Shown here: piece by piece, positions 25,932 through 34,712 of the stretch
How the letters are laid out: every line of letters starts with the position of its first letter
Position numbering within the stretch: the stretch's first letter is position 1
From: Tenacibaculum sp. MAR_2009_124
GTDB lineage: Bacteria; Bacteroidota; Bacteroidia; Flavobacteriales; Flavobacteriaceae
Reading direction: 5' to 3'
Assembly: GCF_900105455.1 (NCBI RefSeq)
Contig: NZ_FNSF01000001.1
Location: 1,059,001 to 1,123,000, forward strand
DNA length: 64,000 nt
The notes under the pieces: generated by a model
Seen by the model: only the letters and a program-made list of their open reading frames with translations
What the model was told of the DNA's origin: nothing
Database searches by the model: none
Made by a program: the position numbers and the translations under genes

Positions 25932-26720
25932 TTATTTAGAATATATACTTGAAGAGTTGTTGGATACACGAATGTTTGCAATATCTATTTTTAGAAGATA
26001 CCAATCATCAAGTTTTTCTACCAAACCTGTTATTTCTGAAGGCTTACCAATAAATGGTAAAACCTCTTGATTTATTGGTTTTCCATCTAAGTCCGTCAAT
26101 AAATAATATTCTGAAATATTTTTTTGGGTTGAAACAAAAACGGGAGGTATCCCACCAGATATACAGCGAATGGCGCAACTTCTGTGAATTTTTCCAAAAC
26201 CTGGTTTCATAACTCCAAAGTAACATTTAGGGTCTACAATTTCTCCTTTTAAAACAGCCTCTCCTATAGTTGTTTTTTGAGGTAAGTTTCCTTTTCCTGA
26301 AGTCAGGGATACTTTGTTTTCGTCAATTACCTGTAGAAGTGTTTTTCCATTGTAAAAAATCAAGTTTCCTTCAATGGTAAGGGTTTGTCCTTGTAAATCG
26401 GATTTCTTCTCTAAAATTACTCTTAAATAGGGATTAACACTTGATTTACCAAAGCCCAATAGTAAAACATTCTTAGAAATAGTATCATTAATCTTAACCC
26501 TTAGCATTGGATATGGAGAAATATGAAAGGTTCCTGTTATTTTTGTTAATTCGGATAATTCAAAAGTGCTATTTTTAAAAGGTTTCTGAATAAAACTAAA
26601 AATTAAACCACCTATAACTAGAAAACTAAAGGCAAAAAAGGCAAATCGTCTGAGCGTTTTCTTTGTTCTGGTTCCAAGACTTCCGTCAATATAGGCTACA
26701 AAAAATTCTTTATTCTTCAT
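25932..26720 (-). CDS. Membrane-anchored protein with a conserved Cys/His motif, function unknown
   Basis: A 262-residue protein with one transmembrane segment near residues 25-45 and the rest probably periplasmic. Two OB-like beta regions frame the striking block DPKCYFGVMKPG followed by KIHRSCAIRCISGG, around residues 170-195. It has three Cys and one His within about 25 residues and suggests a metal or disulfide site. I recall similar motifs beside Rieske or heme membrane proteins but know no function. The gene overlaps the ferric-reductase-like Rieske gene by 4 bp, so the products are likely partners. Confidence 0.7.
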   Translation of the reverse strand: MKNKEFFVAYIDGSLGTRTKKTLRRFAFFAFSFLVIGGLIFSFIQKPFKNSTFELSELTKITGTFHISPYPMLRVKINDTISKNVLLLGFGKSSVNPYLRVILEKKSDLQGQTLTIEGNLIFYNGKTLLQVIDENKVSLTSGKGNLPQKTTIGEAVLKGEIVDPKCYFGVMKPGFGKIHRSCAIRCISGGIPPVFVSTQKNISEYYLLTDLDGKPINQEVLPFIGKPSEITGLVEKLDDWYLLKIDIANIRVSNNSSSIYSK

Positions 26721-27751
26721 AATTCAATAGATAAAGGTTCAATTTCACTTCCTTCGGGAAATGCTTGTGGGTTGATAAAAACAAAACTATTTTCCAATTT
26801 TAATTGATACGTAGCGACTTTTTCATTAAATGGAGGAGGTGATTGCCCATTTTGAGGAAGGTATTGATAACCATGCCAAGGAGAGGTAATACAACCATCA
26901 ATAATTTTACCTTCTCCTAAAGGACCTCCTTGATGCTTGCAAACATTATGAATAGCGGATAATTCACCATTATGTTTAAAAATAGCTACTCGTTCTTTTT
27001 TAGTAGTAAAAATTTTAGCTTTTGTCTCTTCAATCTCGTCAATATGACATACTTTAAGCCATTGGCTATTTTCGATGTATTTTGAATGATCTATTTTTCG
27101 TTCTTTAAACGCCGTTATTAGATGAAGTGAAGCAATTCCGATAAATCCTAAAACCATAAAACCAACAGTAAATAAAGATGCTTCTTGCTGAAAGGCTCCT
27201 AAGAATACATGTCCAATTAATAAAGCATAAGCTATATACACCATCATGTGTAACCTTTTCCATACTTTGGCAGAAAGGTTTGCTAGAAAGAAATCATGAC
27301 TAGTTGATGCCATTATAAACAAGATAATTAAGGCTAAAAAACCTAGAACTTGGAAGGGAAAATTAACCAATGAATTATACTCGACGTTGGATATAAACAG
27401 TGAATATATTGGATTTGTGTTTCCTAAGGCATGAAATTGAAAAATTCCAAATCCCCCATGAATTAAAGCTGCGATAAACATACTAACACCTAAATGCCTT
27501 CTATTGTATAAAATTGGTAGAAAATTAGTGTTCAATCTGCTTAATGGACCTATTACAAGAATAACATGTAACATAATAATAGCCAAAGATCCAAAAGCTC
27601 TTATAACTAAGGTTTCAATGCTAGTTTCTGAGTTATAAGTAATGGTAACCAGAGCAAAAGCAAAGAGATAAACAAACATACTCACCGCAATAATGATATC
27701 GTATTGTTTCTTGTATTTATTCCAAATGACTAATTTGTAATCTAATCCCAT
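26717..27751 (-). CDS. Ferric-reductase-like heme membrane protein fused to a Rieske domain
   Basis: A 344-residue fusion. Residues 1-215 have about six transmembrane helices with His62, His98, His168 and His181 placed as in ferric-reductase/cytochrome b-like domains. Residues 235-344 are a Rieske fold. The first ligand pair Cys271-x-His273 is present, but the expected second Cys is Ser290 (TCT codon) in CITSPWHG, with His293 intact and a displaced Cys287 nearby. A standard [2Fe-2S] Rieske cluster may therefore not form. It overlaps its neighbours by 1 bp and 4 bp in a tight operon. I infer electron transfer between a quinone or heme pool and a partner. Confidence 0.82.
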   Translation of the reverse strand: MGLDYKLVIWNKYKKQYDIIIAVSMFVYLFAFALVTITYNSETSIETLVIRAFGSLAIIMLHVILVIGPLSRLNTNFLPILYNRRHLGVSMFIAALIHGGFGIFQFHALGNTNPIYSLFISNVEYNSLVNFPFQVLGFLALIILFIMASTSHDFFLANLSAKVWKRLHMMVYIAYALLIGHVFLGAFQQEASLFTVGFMVLGFIGIASLHLITAFKERKIDHSKYIENSQWLKVCHIDEIEETKAKIFTTKKERVAIFKHNGELSAIHNVCKHQGGPLGEGKIIDGCITSPWHGYQYLPQNGQSPPPFNEKVATYQLKLENSFVFINPQAFPEGSEIEPLSIEL

Positions 27752-28149
27752 TAAAATTTAATTTTAGTGATTTCCTTTTGTTTTAAGGTGTCGTATATAG
27801 CTATCTCGACAATATTTTCTTTTAAACTGAAATAGTGAGCTTTACCTGAATTAAAAACCTGACTTAATAAGATTTCTTTTCCATTTTTTTTCCGACCATA
27901 AACCAAAGAAAAAGATGACTTTAAAGGTTTTATTAAGGTTATAGAAATAGTTTTATTCTGTAACAGTTCTATTTCAACCAAATCGTTATACTTAATGTTT
28001 GGATTAGAAGGAGTAGCTTGGGTAATTAACTTCTCACTAGTATGTGTATTAAAATGAAGTTCTTTAATTGAAAAGAACATGAAAACCGTTATTGTGATTG
28101 TTAAAACAAACCAAATAATACGATGAGTTTTACGTTGCTTTAAATCCAT
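27751..28149 (-). CDS. Small single-pass membrane protein, unknown
   Basis: A 132-residue protein with a transmembrane segment at about residues 10-28 and a ~100-residue beta-rich domain outside. No cofactor motif, no Cys. It begins 1 bp after the 67-residue gene and overlaps the ferric-reductase-like gene by 1 bp in a TAATG junction, so it is almost surely translated as part of this operon. I do not recognise the family. It could be an assembly or structural subunit of the heme/Rieske membrane protein. Confidence 0.7.
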   Translation of the reverse strand: MDLKQRKTHRIIWFVLTITITVFMFFSIKELHFNTHTSEKLITQATPSNPNIKYNDLVEIELLQNKTISITLIKPLKSSFSLVYGRKKNGKEILLSQVFNSGKAHYFSLKENIVEIAIYDTLKQKEITKIKF

Positions 28150-28150
28150 A

Positions 28151-28354
28151 TTATTTTGTTTTGAATAGTTTTCTGATTAAAAATGGCCAAGTACTAACTA
28201 CTCCGGGTAAGAGTAAAAATCTCACTACTTTTCTACTATCCTTTAATAATGGATCAATCTTCGAGGCTTTTATTAGAAAGAATAATCCGAAAATAAAACC
28301 GATAAAAAAATAACCTCCCAATACCCCTAGAAAGAGTTTAATGATAAGTTCCAT
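28151..28354 (-). CDS. Small two-helix membrane protein, unknown
   Basis: A 67-residue protein with two hydrophobic segments (about residues 5-27 and 44-58) and a basic tail RKLFKTK. It is 3 bp after the Rieske-TPP enzyme gene and 1 bp before the 132-residue gene, which makes it part of the operon. Its size and a LPGVVSTWPFL motif suggest a small subunit of a membrane redox complex. No function can be assigned. Confidence 0.65.
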   Translation of the reverse strand: MELIIKLFLGVLGGYFFIGFIFGLFFLIKASKIDPLLKDSRKVVRFLLLPGVVSTWPFLIRKLFKTK

Positions 28355-28357
28355 AGT

Positions 28358-30310
28358 TTAAATTAAATTTACATCCGCTATTATTTCGAGTACACCAGCT
28401 TTCGGTTGTTCATACAGTTCTTTCATGGCTGCTTCCAAATCTTCTTGTTTTTCAACTCGTTTTCCCCAAGCACCGCATGATTGGGCAAATGCCGCGAAAT
28501 TGGGATTAGAAAGTGTTGTTTTCCATACATCGAATTCTCCAGCACGCTGTTCTTTTGATATTTTACCTAATTCATGATTGTTAATTACAATTAGTTTTAC
28601 GGGCATATCATAAGCTACCAATGTTGTAATTTCTGCTAAATATTGACAAACGGCTCCATCGCCAGCAACTGCAATGATAGGTCTTGAATCTCCAACGGCT
28701 GCCCAAGCTCCAATGGATGCAGGTAAAGCGAAGCCAATGGATCCTAAATAGCCAGACATTAAGAAATCTTGATTTTTGGTTTCAAAATAGCGACCGAAAG
28801 AATAAGCATTGTTTCCAACATCCACACACATTACGGCATTTTCTGGTGTCAACTCGTTCATCGTTTCGAAAATCGCTATAGAACTAATTCCTTTATCAGA
28901 AGTTTCAGTTAAACGTTTCGCTTTTTCTTCCTTCCAGATTTTCCAGCGGTCTCTAATTTCATCTCGCTGATTGATTGTGTTAGTTTTACCTTGGATCTGT
29001 TCTTTAAAAATCTCTAAAGTTCTTGAAATTTCACCCCATACAGCAACTTCAACTTGATGAAATTTACTTAGTGCTAATGGATCAAAATCTATTTGAATAA
29101 TTGGTTTTTTCGGAGTAATTCCAGTATGATTTGAAAACGAAGCTCCAAATACAATAAGCAAATCGCTTTCATTCATAAACCATGAAGCAATTGGAGTTCC
29201 ACTTCTTCCTAAAACTCCTCCACCTAATGGATGGTTATCGGAAATGAGACCTTTCCCTTTAAAAGTGGTTACAACGGCTGCGTTTAATGTTTCTGCGAAA
29301 TTTACAACGGCTTTTTTATGTTCACGAGCACCGTGCCCCATAATGATAACAGGACGTTTTGTTTTTTTAATTAATTCAAGAGCTTCAATGACTGACTCTT
29401 TGGGAGGTGCTATTGTTAATGGTGTTATTCTATTTTTAGAAGTTTTGGCTTTTGCTGTTGGTTTAGCTTTTAATTCTTGAATTTCATCAGGAAGTGTTAA
29501 ATGCGATACATCTCTTTTTAAAATAGCATGTTTTATAGCCAGAGACATTAACTCGGCATGACGACTATCTTTTTGGATACGTTGATTGAATTCAGTAACG
29601 CTATTAAATCCTTGAACTAAATCTACTTCTTGAAAATTTCCTGTACCAACAACCTGTGTTTTAACCTGACCTGTAAGTGCTAAAATTGGAGCTCGATCAA
29701 CCTTGGCATCCCAAAGCCCTGTATACATATTTGTTGCACCAGGACCTGCAATTGAAAAACAGGCAGCTGGTTTGCCTGTAAGTTTCCCATAGGCGGAAGC
29801 TGCAAAAGAAGCGGCTCCTTCGTGGCGAATTCCATAGAAATTAAGATTCCCTTGAATTTCTTGTCTTCTCATAGCATCTGCAAAGCCAAGATTGGAATGA
29901 CCAACCATTCCAAAAACCTTTGTAACTCCCCAATTAATCATGGTTTCTACCATTATATCTGAAACTGTAGTCTCGTGTGGTTTTTCTTGTTCTAAACCAA
30001 CAAAAACGACCTCATTTTCTTCCTTAACAAGGAAAGTATCAATCCCATCATCGTAGCCACCTGGAGGGAGACCAGTACAAGGATCAAAATCCCAACCATG
30101 CCAAGGGCAACGTAATAAACCATTTTCAATAGAGCCTTCTCCTAATGGACCTCCTTGATGTGGACAACGATTATCTAAGGCAGAAAATTTCCCTTTAAAA
30201 TGTGTCAAACAAATTCCTTTATGTGCGGCAGTAACTGTTTTTACGCGACCCTCTGGTAGTTCTTTTTTGTTATTTAGTACTTTATGCCAAATGATGTTTT
30301 TGTGAGTCAT
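28358..30310 (-). CDS. Rieske domain fused to a thiamine-pyrophosphate-dependent enzyme
   Basis: A 650-residue fusion. Residues 1-107 form a complete Rieske domain with Cys49-x-His51 and Cys68-x2-His71 (CPHQGG and CPWHGW). Residues 112-650 are a full TPP enzyme of the acetolactate synthase/pyruvate oxidase type. It shows the activating Glu164 in IRHEGAAS, a central domain, and the TPP/Mg site GDGAVCQ with the paired Asn of INNHELG. The fusion suggests that electrons from a TPP-bound intermediate pass to an iron-sulfur centre. It is followed after 3 bp by small membrane protein genes. Substrate unknown. Confidence 0.88.
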   Translation of the reverse strand: MTHKNIIWHKVLNNKKELPEGRVKTVTAAHKGICLTHFKGKFSALDNRCPHQGGPLGEGSIENGLLRCPWHGWDFDPCTGLPPGGYDDGIDTFLVKEENEVVFVGLEQEKPHETTVSDIMVETMINWGVTKVFGMVGHSNLGFADAMRRQEIQGNLNFYGIRHEGAASFAASAYGKLTGKPAACFSIAGPGATNMYTGLWDAKVDRAPILALTGQVKTQVVGTGNFQEVDLVQGFNSVTEFNQRIQKDSRHAELMSLAIKHAILKRDVSHLTLPDEIQELKAKPTAKAKTSKNRITPLTIAPPKESVIEALELIKKTKRPVIIMGHGAREHKKAVVNFAETLNAAVVTTFKGKGLISDNHPLGGGVLGRSGTPIASWFMNESDLLIVFGASFSNHTGITPKKPIIQIDFDPLALSKFHQVEVAVWGEISRTLEIFKEQIQGKTNTINQRDEIRDRWKIWKEEKAKRLTETSDKGISSIAIFETMNELTPENAVMCVDVGNNAYSFGRYFETKNQDFLMSGYLGSIGFALPASIGAWAAVGDSRPIIAVAGDGAVCQYLAEITTLVAYDMPVKLIVINNHELGKISKEQRAGEFDVWKTTLSNPNFAAFAQSCGAWGKRVEKQEDLEAAMKELYEQPKAGVLEIIADVNLI

Positions 30311-30511
30311 GCTTTGTGAATAATTAATGTTTAGGTTTGTTATTTTTTAAGAAAAAGAATGTATTAAGGCTCCAGTGATTTTATAGTATAATAGTAATTG
30401 TATCAAGGCTGTTTAATTGTGAAGCATATAAAGAGTAAAACCAGCTGCAATTACAAGTAGTTTTATCTAATCACTTATACCAGCTATAAACAAAAAGGAG
30501 CTCTAATTCTT

Positions 30512-32125
30512 TTAAGGATTGATTCCAGCATAATGAATTCCTGTCAAATGATGTATATCTTTATTGAAAGTGGACAAATCCTCTTTATTGAACTTTTGAA
30601 TGGCATCATACCCACAAGATCGAGCAACTACTTTAATCAAATCATTCGTAGCATTGAAGTAATTGTATAGTTGTTTCGCCGATTGTTCAATAATAATTCT
30701 ACTACGCAGTGATTCTTTTTGTGTGGCTATTCCTACGGGACAATTGTTTGTTCCGCAAGCACGCATTCCTAGACAGCCTATGGCTTGTAAAGCGGAGTTA
30801 GAAACAGCAATGGCATCCGCGCCGAGCATTAATGCTTTGGCAAAATCTTCGGCAACTCGAAGCCCACCAGTGATAATGAGTGTTACATCAGATGCTCCGA
30901 CTTTATCAAGATATTCTCTAGCTCTAGCCAGAGCAGGAATGGTAGGAACGTTAATATGATCTCTAAGAATAGTAGGAGCGGAGCCTGTTCCACCGCCACG
31001 ACCGTCGAGAATTATATAATCGACACCAACGTCTAATGCAAATTGAATATCTTTTTCTATATGACTAGCTGCTATTTTAAAACCTATAGGAATACCTCCA
31101 GTACGATTTCTAACCTCATTGGAAAACTTTTTAAAATCATCGACAGTATGAAAATTAGGGTTTGCAGCGGGTGATATTGCGGTTTCACCTTCATTTAATC
31201 CTCTAACTTGTGCTATTTCTGCAGTAACCTTACTACCAGGTAAGTGGCCTCCCGTACCTGTTTTTGCTCCTTGACCTGCTTTAAAATGAAATGCTTGTAC
31301 ATGATCTAATTTATCCCATGAAAATCCAAATTGAGCAGAAGCTAGTTCATAAAAGTATTTAGAGTTATTAGCTTGCTCCTCAGGTAAAACACCACCTTCA
31401 CCTGAGCAAATTCCTGTTCCAGCCATTTCAGCTCCCTTTGATAGCGCTATTTTTGCTTCTTTCGATAAAGCTCCAAAACTCATATCACTCACAAAAATAG
31501 GAATGTCTATTTTTAAAGGTCTTTTCGCTTTGGTGCCAATAATGGTTTCCGTTTTTACAGGATCATGATCTAATAAAGGACGAGAAGCTAGTTGTGCTGG
31601 TAGGAATTGAATATCATTCCATTTGGGCAAAGTATTTCTATCAACTCCCATGGATGCCGAAAAACCATGGTGACCAATTTTTTTAAGTTGGTTTTTCGCT
31701 AATTCTTTAATGTAACCGGTATATGGTTCGATTTCCTCGGGATGGGTATCAGCATAAGTTCCAAGGTAATCATCACGATTAAATGGCTGTGGATGAGTGA
31801 TTTCAAATGCAATGATTTCATTCTCATCAATTAAAAGAGAATCACCTTCTATAAAGTGATTGAATTTATGGAGATATTCGTCATTATTATATTCACTTAT
31901 TCCTGTATCATAACGATAATCCCAACCATGAACTCCGCAAATAAGGTTGTTACCATCAATGTGCCCATCAGCCAAAAGAGCACCCCGATGATGGCATCTT
32001 CCATATAATACAGAAATGCCAGTTTCATGTTTGATAATTACTAAATCTGTGTTTTTAACTAGGGCGTAGGTTGGTTTTTTTTCTTGTAATTTTGATAGTT
32101 TTGCAACTTCAATCTTTTTTATCAT
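30512..32125 (-). CDS. Rieske domain fused to a glutamate-synthase-like FMN domain
   Basis: A 537-residue fusion. Residues 1-107 are a Rieske domain with Cys44-x-His46 and Cys63-x2-His66. Residues 130-530 match the FMN-binding central domain of glutamate synthase (GltB-like): SDMSFGALSKEAK, GEGGVLPEE, GQGAKTGTGGHLPG and DGRGGGTGSAP. The Cys-rich segment CGTNNCPVGIATQ would hold a 3Fe-4S cluster. There is no glutaminase domain, so it is not a complete glutamate synthase. Its start is preceded by 182 bp of A/T-rich DNA. The next Rieske gene follows after 201 bp, so it may be a separate transcript. An FMN-linked redox step is likely; substrate unknown. Confidence 0.88.
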   Translation of the reverse strand: MIKKIEVAKLSKLQEKKPTYALVKNTDLVIIKHETGISVLYGRCHHRGALLADGHIDGNNLICGVHGWDYRYDTGISEYNNDEYLHKFNHFIEGDSLLIDENEIIAFEITHPQPFNRDDYLGTYADTHPEEIEPYTGYIKELAKNQLKKIGHHGFSASMGVDRNTLPKWNDIQFLPAQLASRPLLDHDPVKTETIIGTKAKRPLKIDIPIFVSDMSFGALSKEAKIALSKGAEMAGTGICSGEGGVLPEEQANNSKYFYELASAQFGFSWDKLDHVQAFHFKAGQGAKTGTGGHLPGSKVTAEIAQVRGLNEGETAISPAANPNFHTVDDFKKFSNEVRNRTGGIPIGFKIAASHIEKDIQFALDVGVDYIILDGRGGGTGSAPTILRDHINVPTIPALARAREYLDKVGASDVTLIITGGLRVAEDFAKALMLGADAIAVSNSALQAIGCLGMRACGTNNCPVGIATQKESLRSRIIIEQSAKQLYNYFNATNDLIKVVARSCGYDAIQKFNKEDLSTFNKDIHHLTGIHYAGINP

Positions 32126-32307
32126 TCTCTTAAATGGTTAATTTAAACTTTTCAATTCATTTTGACGAATAGGTAACCTACTCATTACAGTTAAGTTAAT
32201 GAATTTTTAGTTTATTGTGATAAAAAAGTTTAAAATGTAAAAATAATAGTATATATGTTGTTAAATTCTTTGTGAATTGATAAGAATGATTAAGAGTATT
32301 CTTGAAT

Positions 32308-32904
32308 TTAGCTAGATATAATTTGATACACCAATTCTTTAGTCAATGGTTTTCCAGCGGCCATTTTTTTGATGTTTTCAAAGGTGAATACAAAATCGCA
32401 ACCATTTTTATAATTTGAGCAACCATAAGCTGTTTTTCCTTTCAGTAAATCTCCTGTTTTACATTTAGGACATTTTGGAGTAGGGGAGTTTGTAGCCGCT
32501 GTTTTCTCCGTTTTTTGTTTAGGTTCTAATTTTAATTCGAAATTTTCATTGAATCGAAGTAAAGCTTCAATTTTACCTTGATCGGTTTTCCATCCTTTTA
32601 AATTAGTGGTACATCCTTTGTCAACAAGTCTTATTAATTGACTTTCAGATAACTTTTTTCCCATAAATTCAAAAGGGAGCATTAATTTACAGCCATTACT
32701 ATATTCCGAACATCCATAGGCTTTTTTTCCTTTGAGTAACTTCCCTTTTTTACATTTAGGACAATCTTTTCCTACAAGTGTTTTCTTCTTAGAAGTAGTT
32801 TTTTTCTTTGCCGGAGTAATACTCTTTTGGGATTCAAAAGAAATACGTTTGTTTTTATTACTAGAACGAACTTCATACACTAAGGTATCTACCATTTTTT
32901 TCAT
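32308..32904 (-). CDS. topB: DNA topoisomerase III, C-terminal fragment (frameshifted)
   Basis: The C-terminal part of TopB, split from the main gene. It has two C4 zinc-ribbon modules, one starting CPKCKKGKLLKG near residue 48 and one CPKCKTGDLLKG near residue 142, separated by a linker. The reading frame stays open upstream of this first ATG to the A9/T9 tract at 33052-33060, encoding typical TopB text (LIIPTQTGIDLINII, ELTGLWEKRLKEIERG). So the ATG given here is only the first in-frame start, not a real gene start. Either an indel in the tract has broken topB or the assembly is wrong at this point. Confidence 0.8.
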   Translation of the reverse strand: MKKMVDTLVYEVRSSNKNKRISFESQKSITPAKKKTTSKKKTLVGKDCPKCKKGKLLKGKKAYGCSEYSNGCKLMLPFEFMGKKLSESQLIRLVDKGCTTNLKGWKTDQGKIEALLRFNENFELKLEPKQKTEKTAATNSPTPKCPKCKTGDLLKGKTAYGCSNYKNGCDFVFTFENIKKMAAGKPLTKELVYQIISS

Positions 32905-33022
32905 TTGTTTGATGAAAGTACTTGGGTGGTATTCCCCTCGCTCAATTTCTTTAAGTCGTTTTTCCCATAGCCCAGTGAGTTCCGCAGATTTCAGTAGTTC
33001 GTTGTCAATTATATTAATTAGG

Positions 33023-34612
33023 TCAATACCAGTTTGAGTAGGAATGATTAGTTTTTTTTTGACGTTCTATATATTTTCTTTTAAAAAGAGTTTCAATAAT
33101 ACTAGCCCTGGTTGATGGTCGTCCAATACCATTTTCTTTCATTAATTCACGCATTTCATCATCATCAACTTGTTTGCCAGCTGTTTCCATGGCTCTTAAC
33201 AAGCTAGCTTCGGTATAATTTCTTGGTGGTTTTGTTTCCTTTTGTAAAAACGAAGGCTCATGAGGACCTTTTTCTCCTTTTTCAAAAGTAGGTAATACTC
33301 CAGATTCGGAAGTTTTTTTAGTTTTTCCTTCAACTTCAAAAACGACTCTCCATCCTTTAGTTAATACTTCTTTTCCAGTAGTTTTAAAAGAAACGTCGTC
33401 GGCCTTTCCTGTAACAGCAGTATTGGCTATATCACTATCTGGATAAAATACACCAATAAATCTTCTAACAATTATATCATATACTTGTTGTTGATTGTAT
33501 TGCAATTTTATTTGAATTCCTGTAGGTATAATAGCATGGTGATCCGTTACCTTTTTGTCATTGAATACTTTTGATGATTTTTTTATTTTCTTACCGAGAA
33601 GAGGCGCCGTTAAACTAGCGTATGCGGATAGATTTTTTAGGGTGCCAGGTACTTTTGGGTAAATATCATTTGGAAGAAAGGTCGTATCAACTCTAGGATA
33701 CGTAACTACTTTCATTTCATATAGTTTTTGAGCTATTTTTAAAGTATCATCAGCAGAAAAGCCAAATTTATTATTACAATAAACTTGTAATCCTGTTAAA
33801 TCGAATAATTTAGGAGCATACTCTTTTCCTTTTTTCTTCGTTACCGAGGTTATTTCAAACTCAGCTTCTTTTACTTTATTGGCAAAGCGTTCTCCGTCTT
33901 CTTTTTTTAGGAACCTACCTTCTTCACAATTAAACAGTGTTTCTCTATAGGTTGTTTGAAGTTCCCAATAAGCTTGCGGTTTAAAATTTCTAATTTCTGA
34001 ATAGCGTTCAACTAACATCGCCAGGGTAGGAGTCTGTACTCTACCAATGGAAAGAACTTGGCGATCTCTACCAAATTTCACCGTGTATAAACGAGTAGCA
34101 TTTAATCCTAACAACCAATCTCCAATGGCTCGTGAATATCCTGCATAAAATAGATTGTCGTATTGTTCTTCTTCTTTTAAATTATTAAAACCTTCTTTGA
34201 TAGCCTCTTCGGTAAGAGAAGAAATCCATAATCGTTGAACTTTCCCTTTATAATTAGCCTGATTAATTACCCAGCGCTGAATAAGCTCTCCTTCTTGACC
34301 CGCATCCCCACAGTTTATAACAACAGCTGCTTTATCGAATAATGACTTTATAATATTGAACTGCTTTTGTATTCCGTTATCATCCGAAACTTTTGTATTG
34401 AAGCGTTCGGGAAGCATGGGTAAATTATTTAAATCCCAACTTTTCCAATAAGGTTTATAGTCTTTAGGTTCTAAAAGGGTACATAAATGACCGAAGGTAT
34501 AGGTAACGGCATATCCATTTCCTTCAAAGTATCCATCACGTTTAGTATTGGCTCCTAAAATATTAGCTATTTCTCGAGCAACACTAGGCTTTTCAGCTAT
34601 ACAAACTTTCAT
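33023..34612 (-). CDS. topB: DNA topoisomerase III, N-terminal fragment (frameshifted)
   Basis: 529 residues of a type IA topoisomerase. The Toprim domain starts MKVCIAEKPSVAREIA and includes the acidic triad region NCGDAGQEGELI. The catalytic Tyr lies in VVTYPRVDTTFLP. SIGRVQTPTLAML and the IGRPSTRASIIETL block of the fourth domain are present. The last 7 residues (THNS-like, ending NWY) are out of frame: after RQKK the coding frame shifts at nine A residues (minus strand). The intact enzyme would be about 760-770 residues, ending at 32308. The enzyme relaxes and decatenates DNA via a 5'-phosphotyrosine. Confidence 0.9.
   Translation of the reverse strand: MKVCIAEKPSVAREIANILGANTKRDGYFEGNGYAVTYTFGHLCTLLEPKDYKPYWKSWDLNNLPMLPERFNTKVSDDNGIQKQFNIIKSLFDKAAVVINCGDAGQEGELIQRWVINQANYKGKVQRLWISSLTEEAIKEGFNNLKEEEQYDNLFYAGYSRAIGDWLLGLNATRLYTVKFGRDRQVLSIGRVQTPTLAMLVERYSEIRNFKPQAYWELQTTYRETLFNCEEGRFLKKEDGERFANKVKEAEFEITSVTKKKGKEYAPKLFDLTGLQVYCNNKFGFSADDTLKIAQKLYEMKVVTYPRVDTTFLPNDIYPKVPGTLKNLSAYASLTAPLLGKKIKKSSKVFNDKKVTDHHAIIPTGIQIKLQYNQQQVYDIIVRRFIGVFYPDSDIANTAVTGKADDVSFKTTGKEVLTKGWRVVFEVEGKTKKTSESGVLPTFEKGEKGPHEPSFLQKETKPPRNYTEASLLRAMETAGKQVDDDEMRELMKENGIGRPSTRASIIETLFKRKYIERQKKTNHSYSNWY
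33052..33060 (-). other. Nine-base homopolymer at the topB frameshift
   Basis: A run of nine T (nine A in the coding strand) marks where the two topB reading frames part. Eight A would restore one continuous frame (CAA AAA AAA CTA). This can be a sequencing error, a real mutation, or a site for polymerase slippage that restores the frame in part of the transcripts. Confidence 0.85.
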
Positions 34613-34665
34613 TCAATCCTATTTAGAAAATCGAAAGTACTATATTTTGTGGTATTTATACAAAC

Positions 34666-34693
34666 AAAAAACGTGGCTTATGCCACGTTTTTT
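34666..34693 (-). terminator. Intrinsic terminator after the M1 peptidase gene
   Basis: A 12-bp stem (AAAAAACGTGGC / GCCACGTTTTTT) with a TTAT loop lies about 20 bp after the stop of the M1 peptidase gene and ahead of topB. The A and T tracts allow use on both strands, but both neighbours are on the minus strand. Confidence 0.85.
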
Positions 34694-34712
34694 CAACAAT
34701 TACTATGTTTAG

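Noticed and set aside
30512..32125. Glutamate synthase large subunit.
   Set aside because: The protein has only the FMN/3Fe-4S domain plus a Rieske domain; the glutaminase domain and the C-terminal GXGXG domain are absent.
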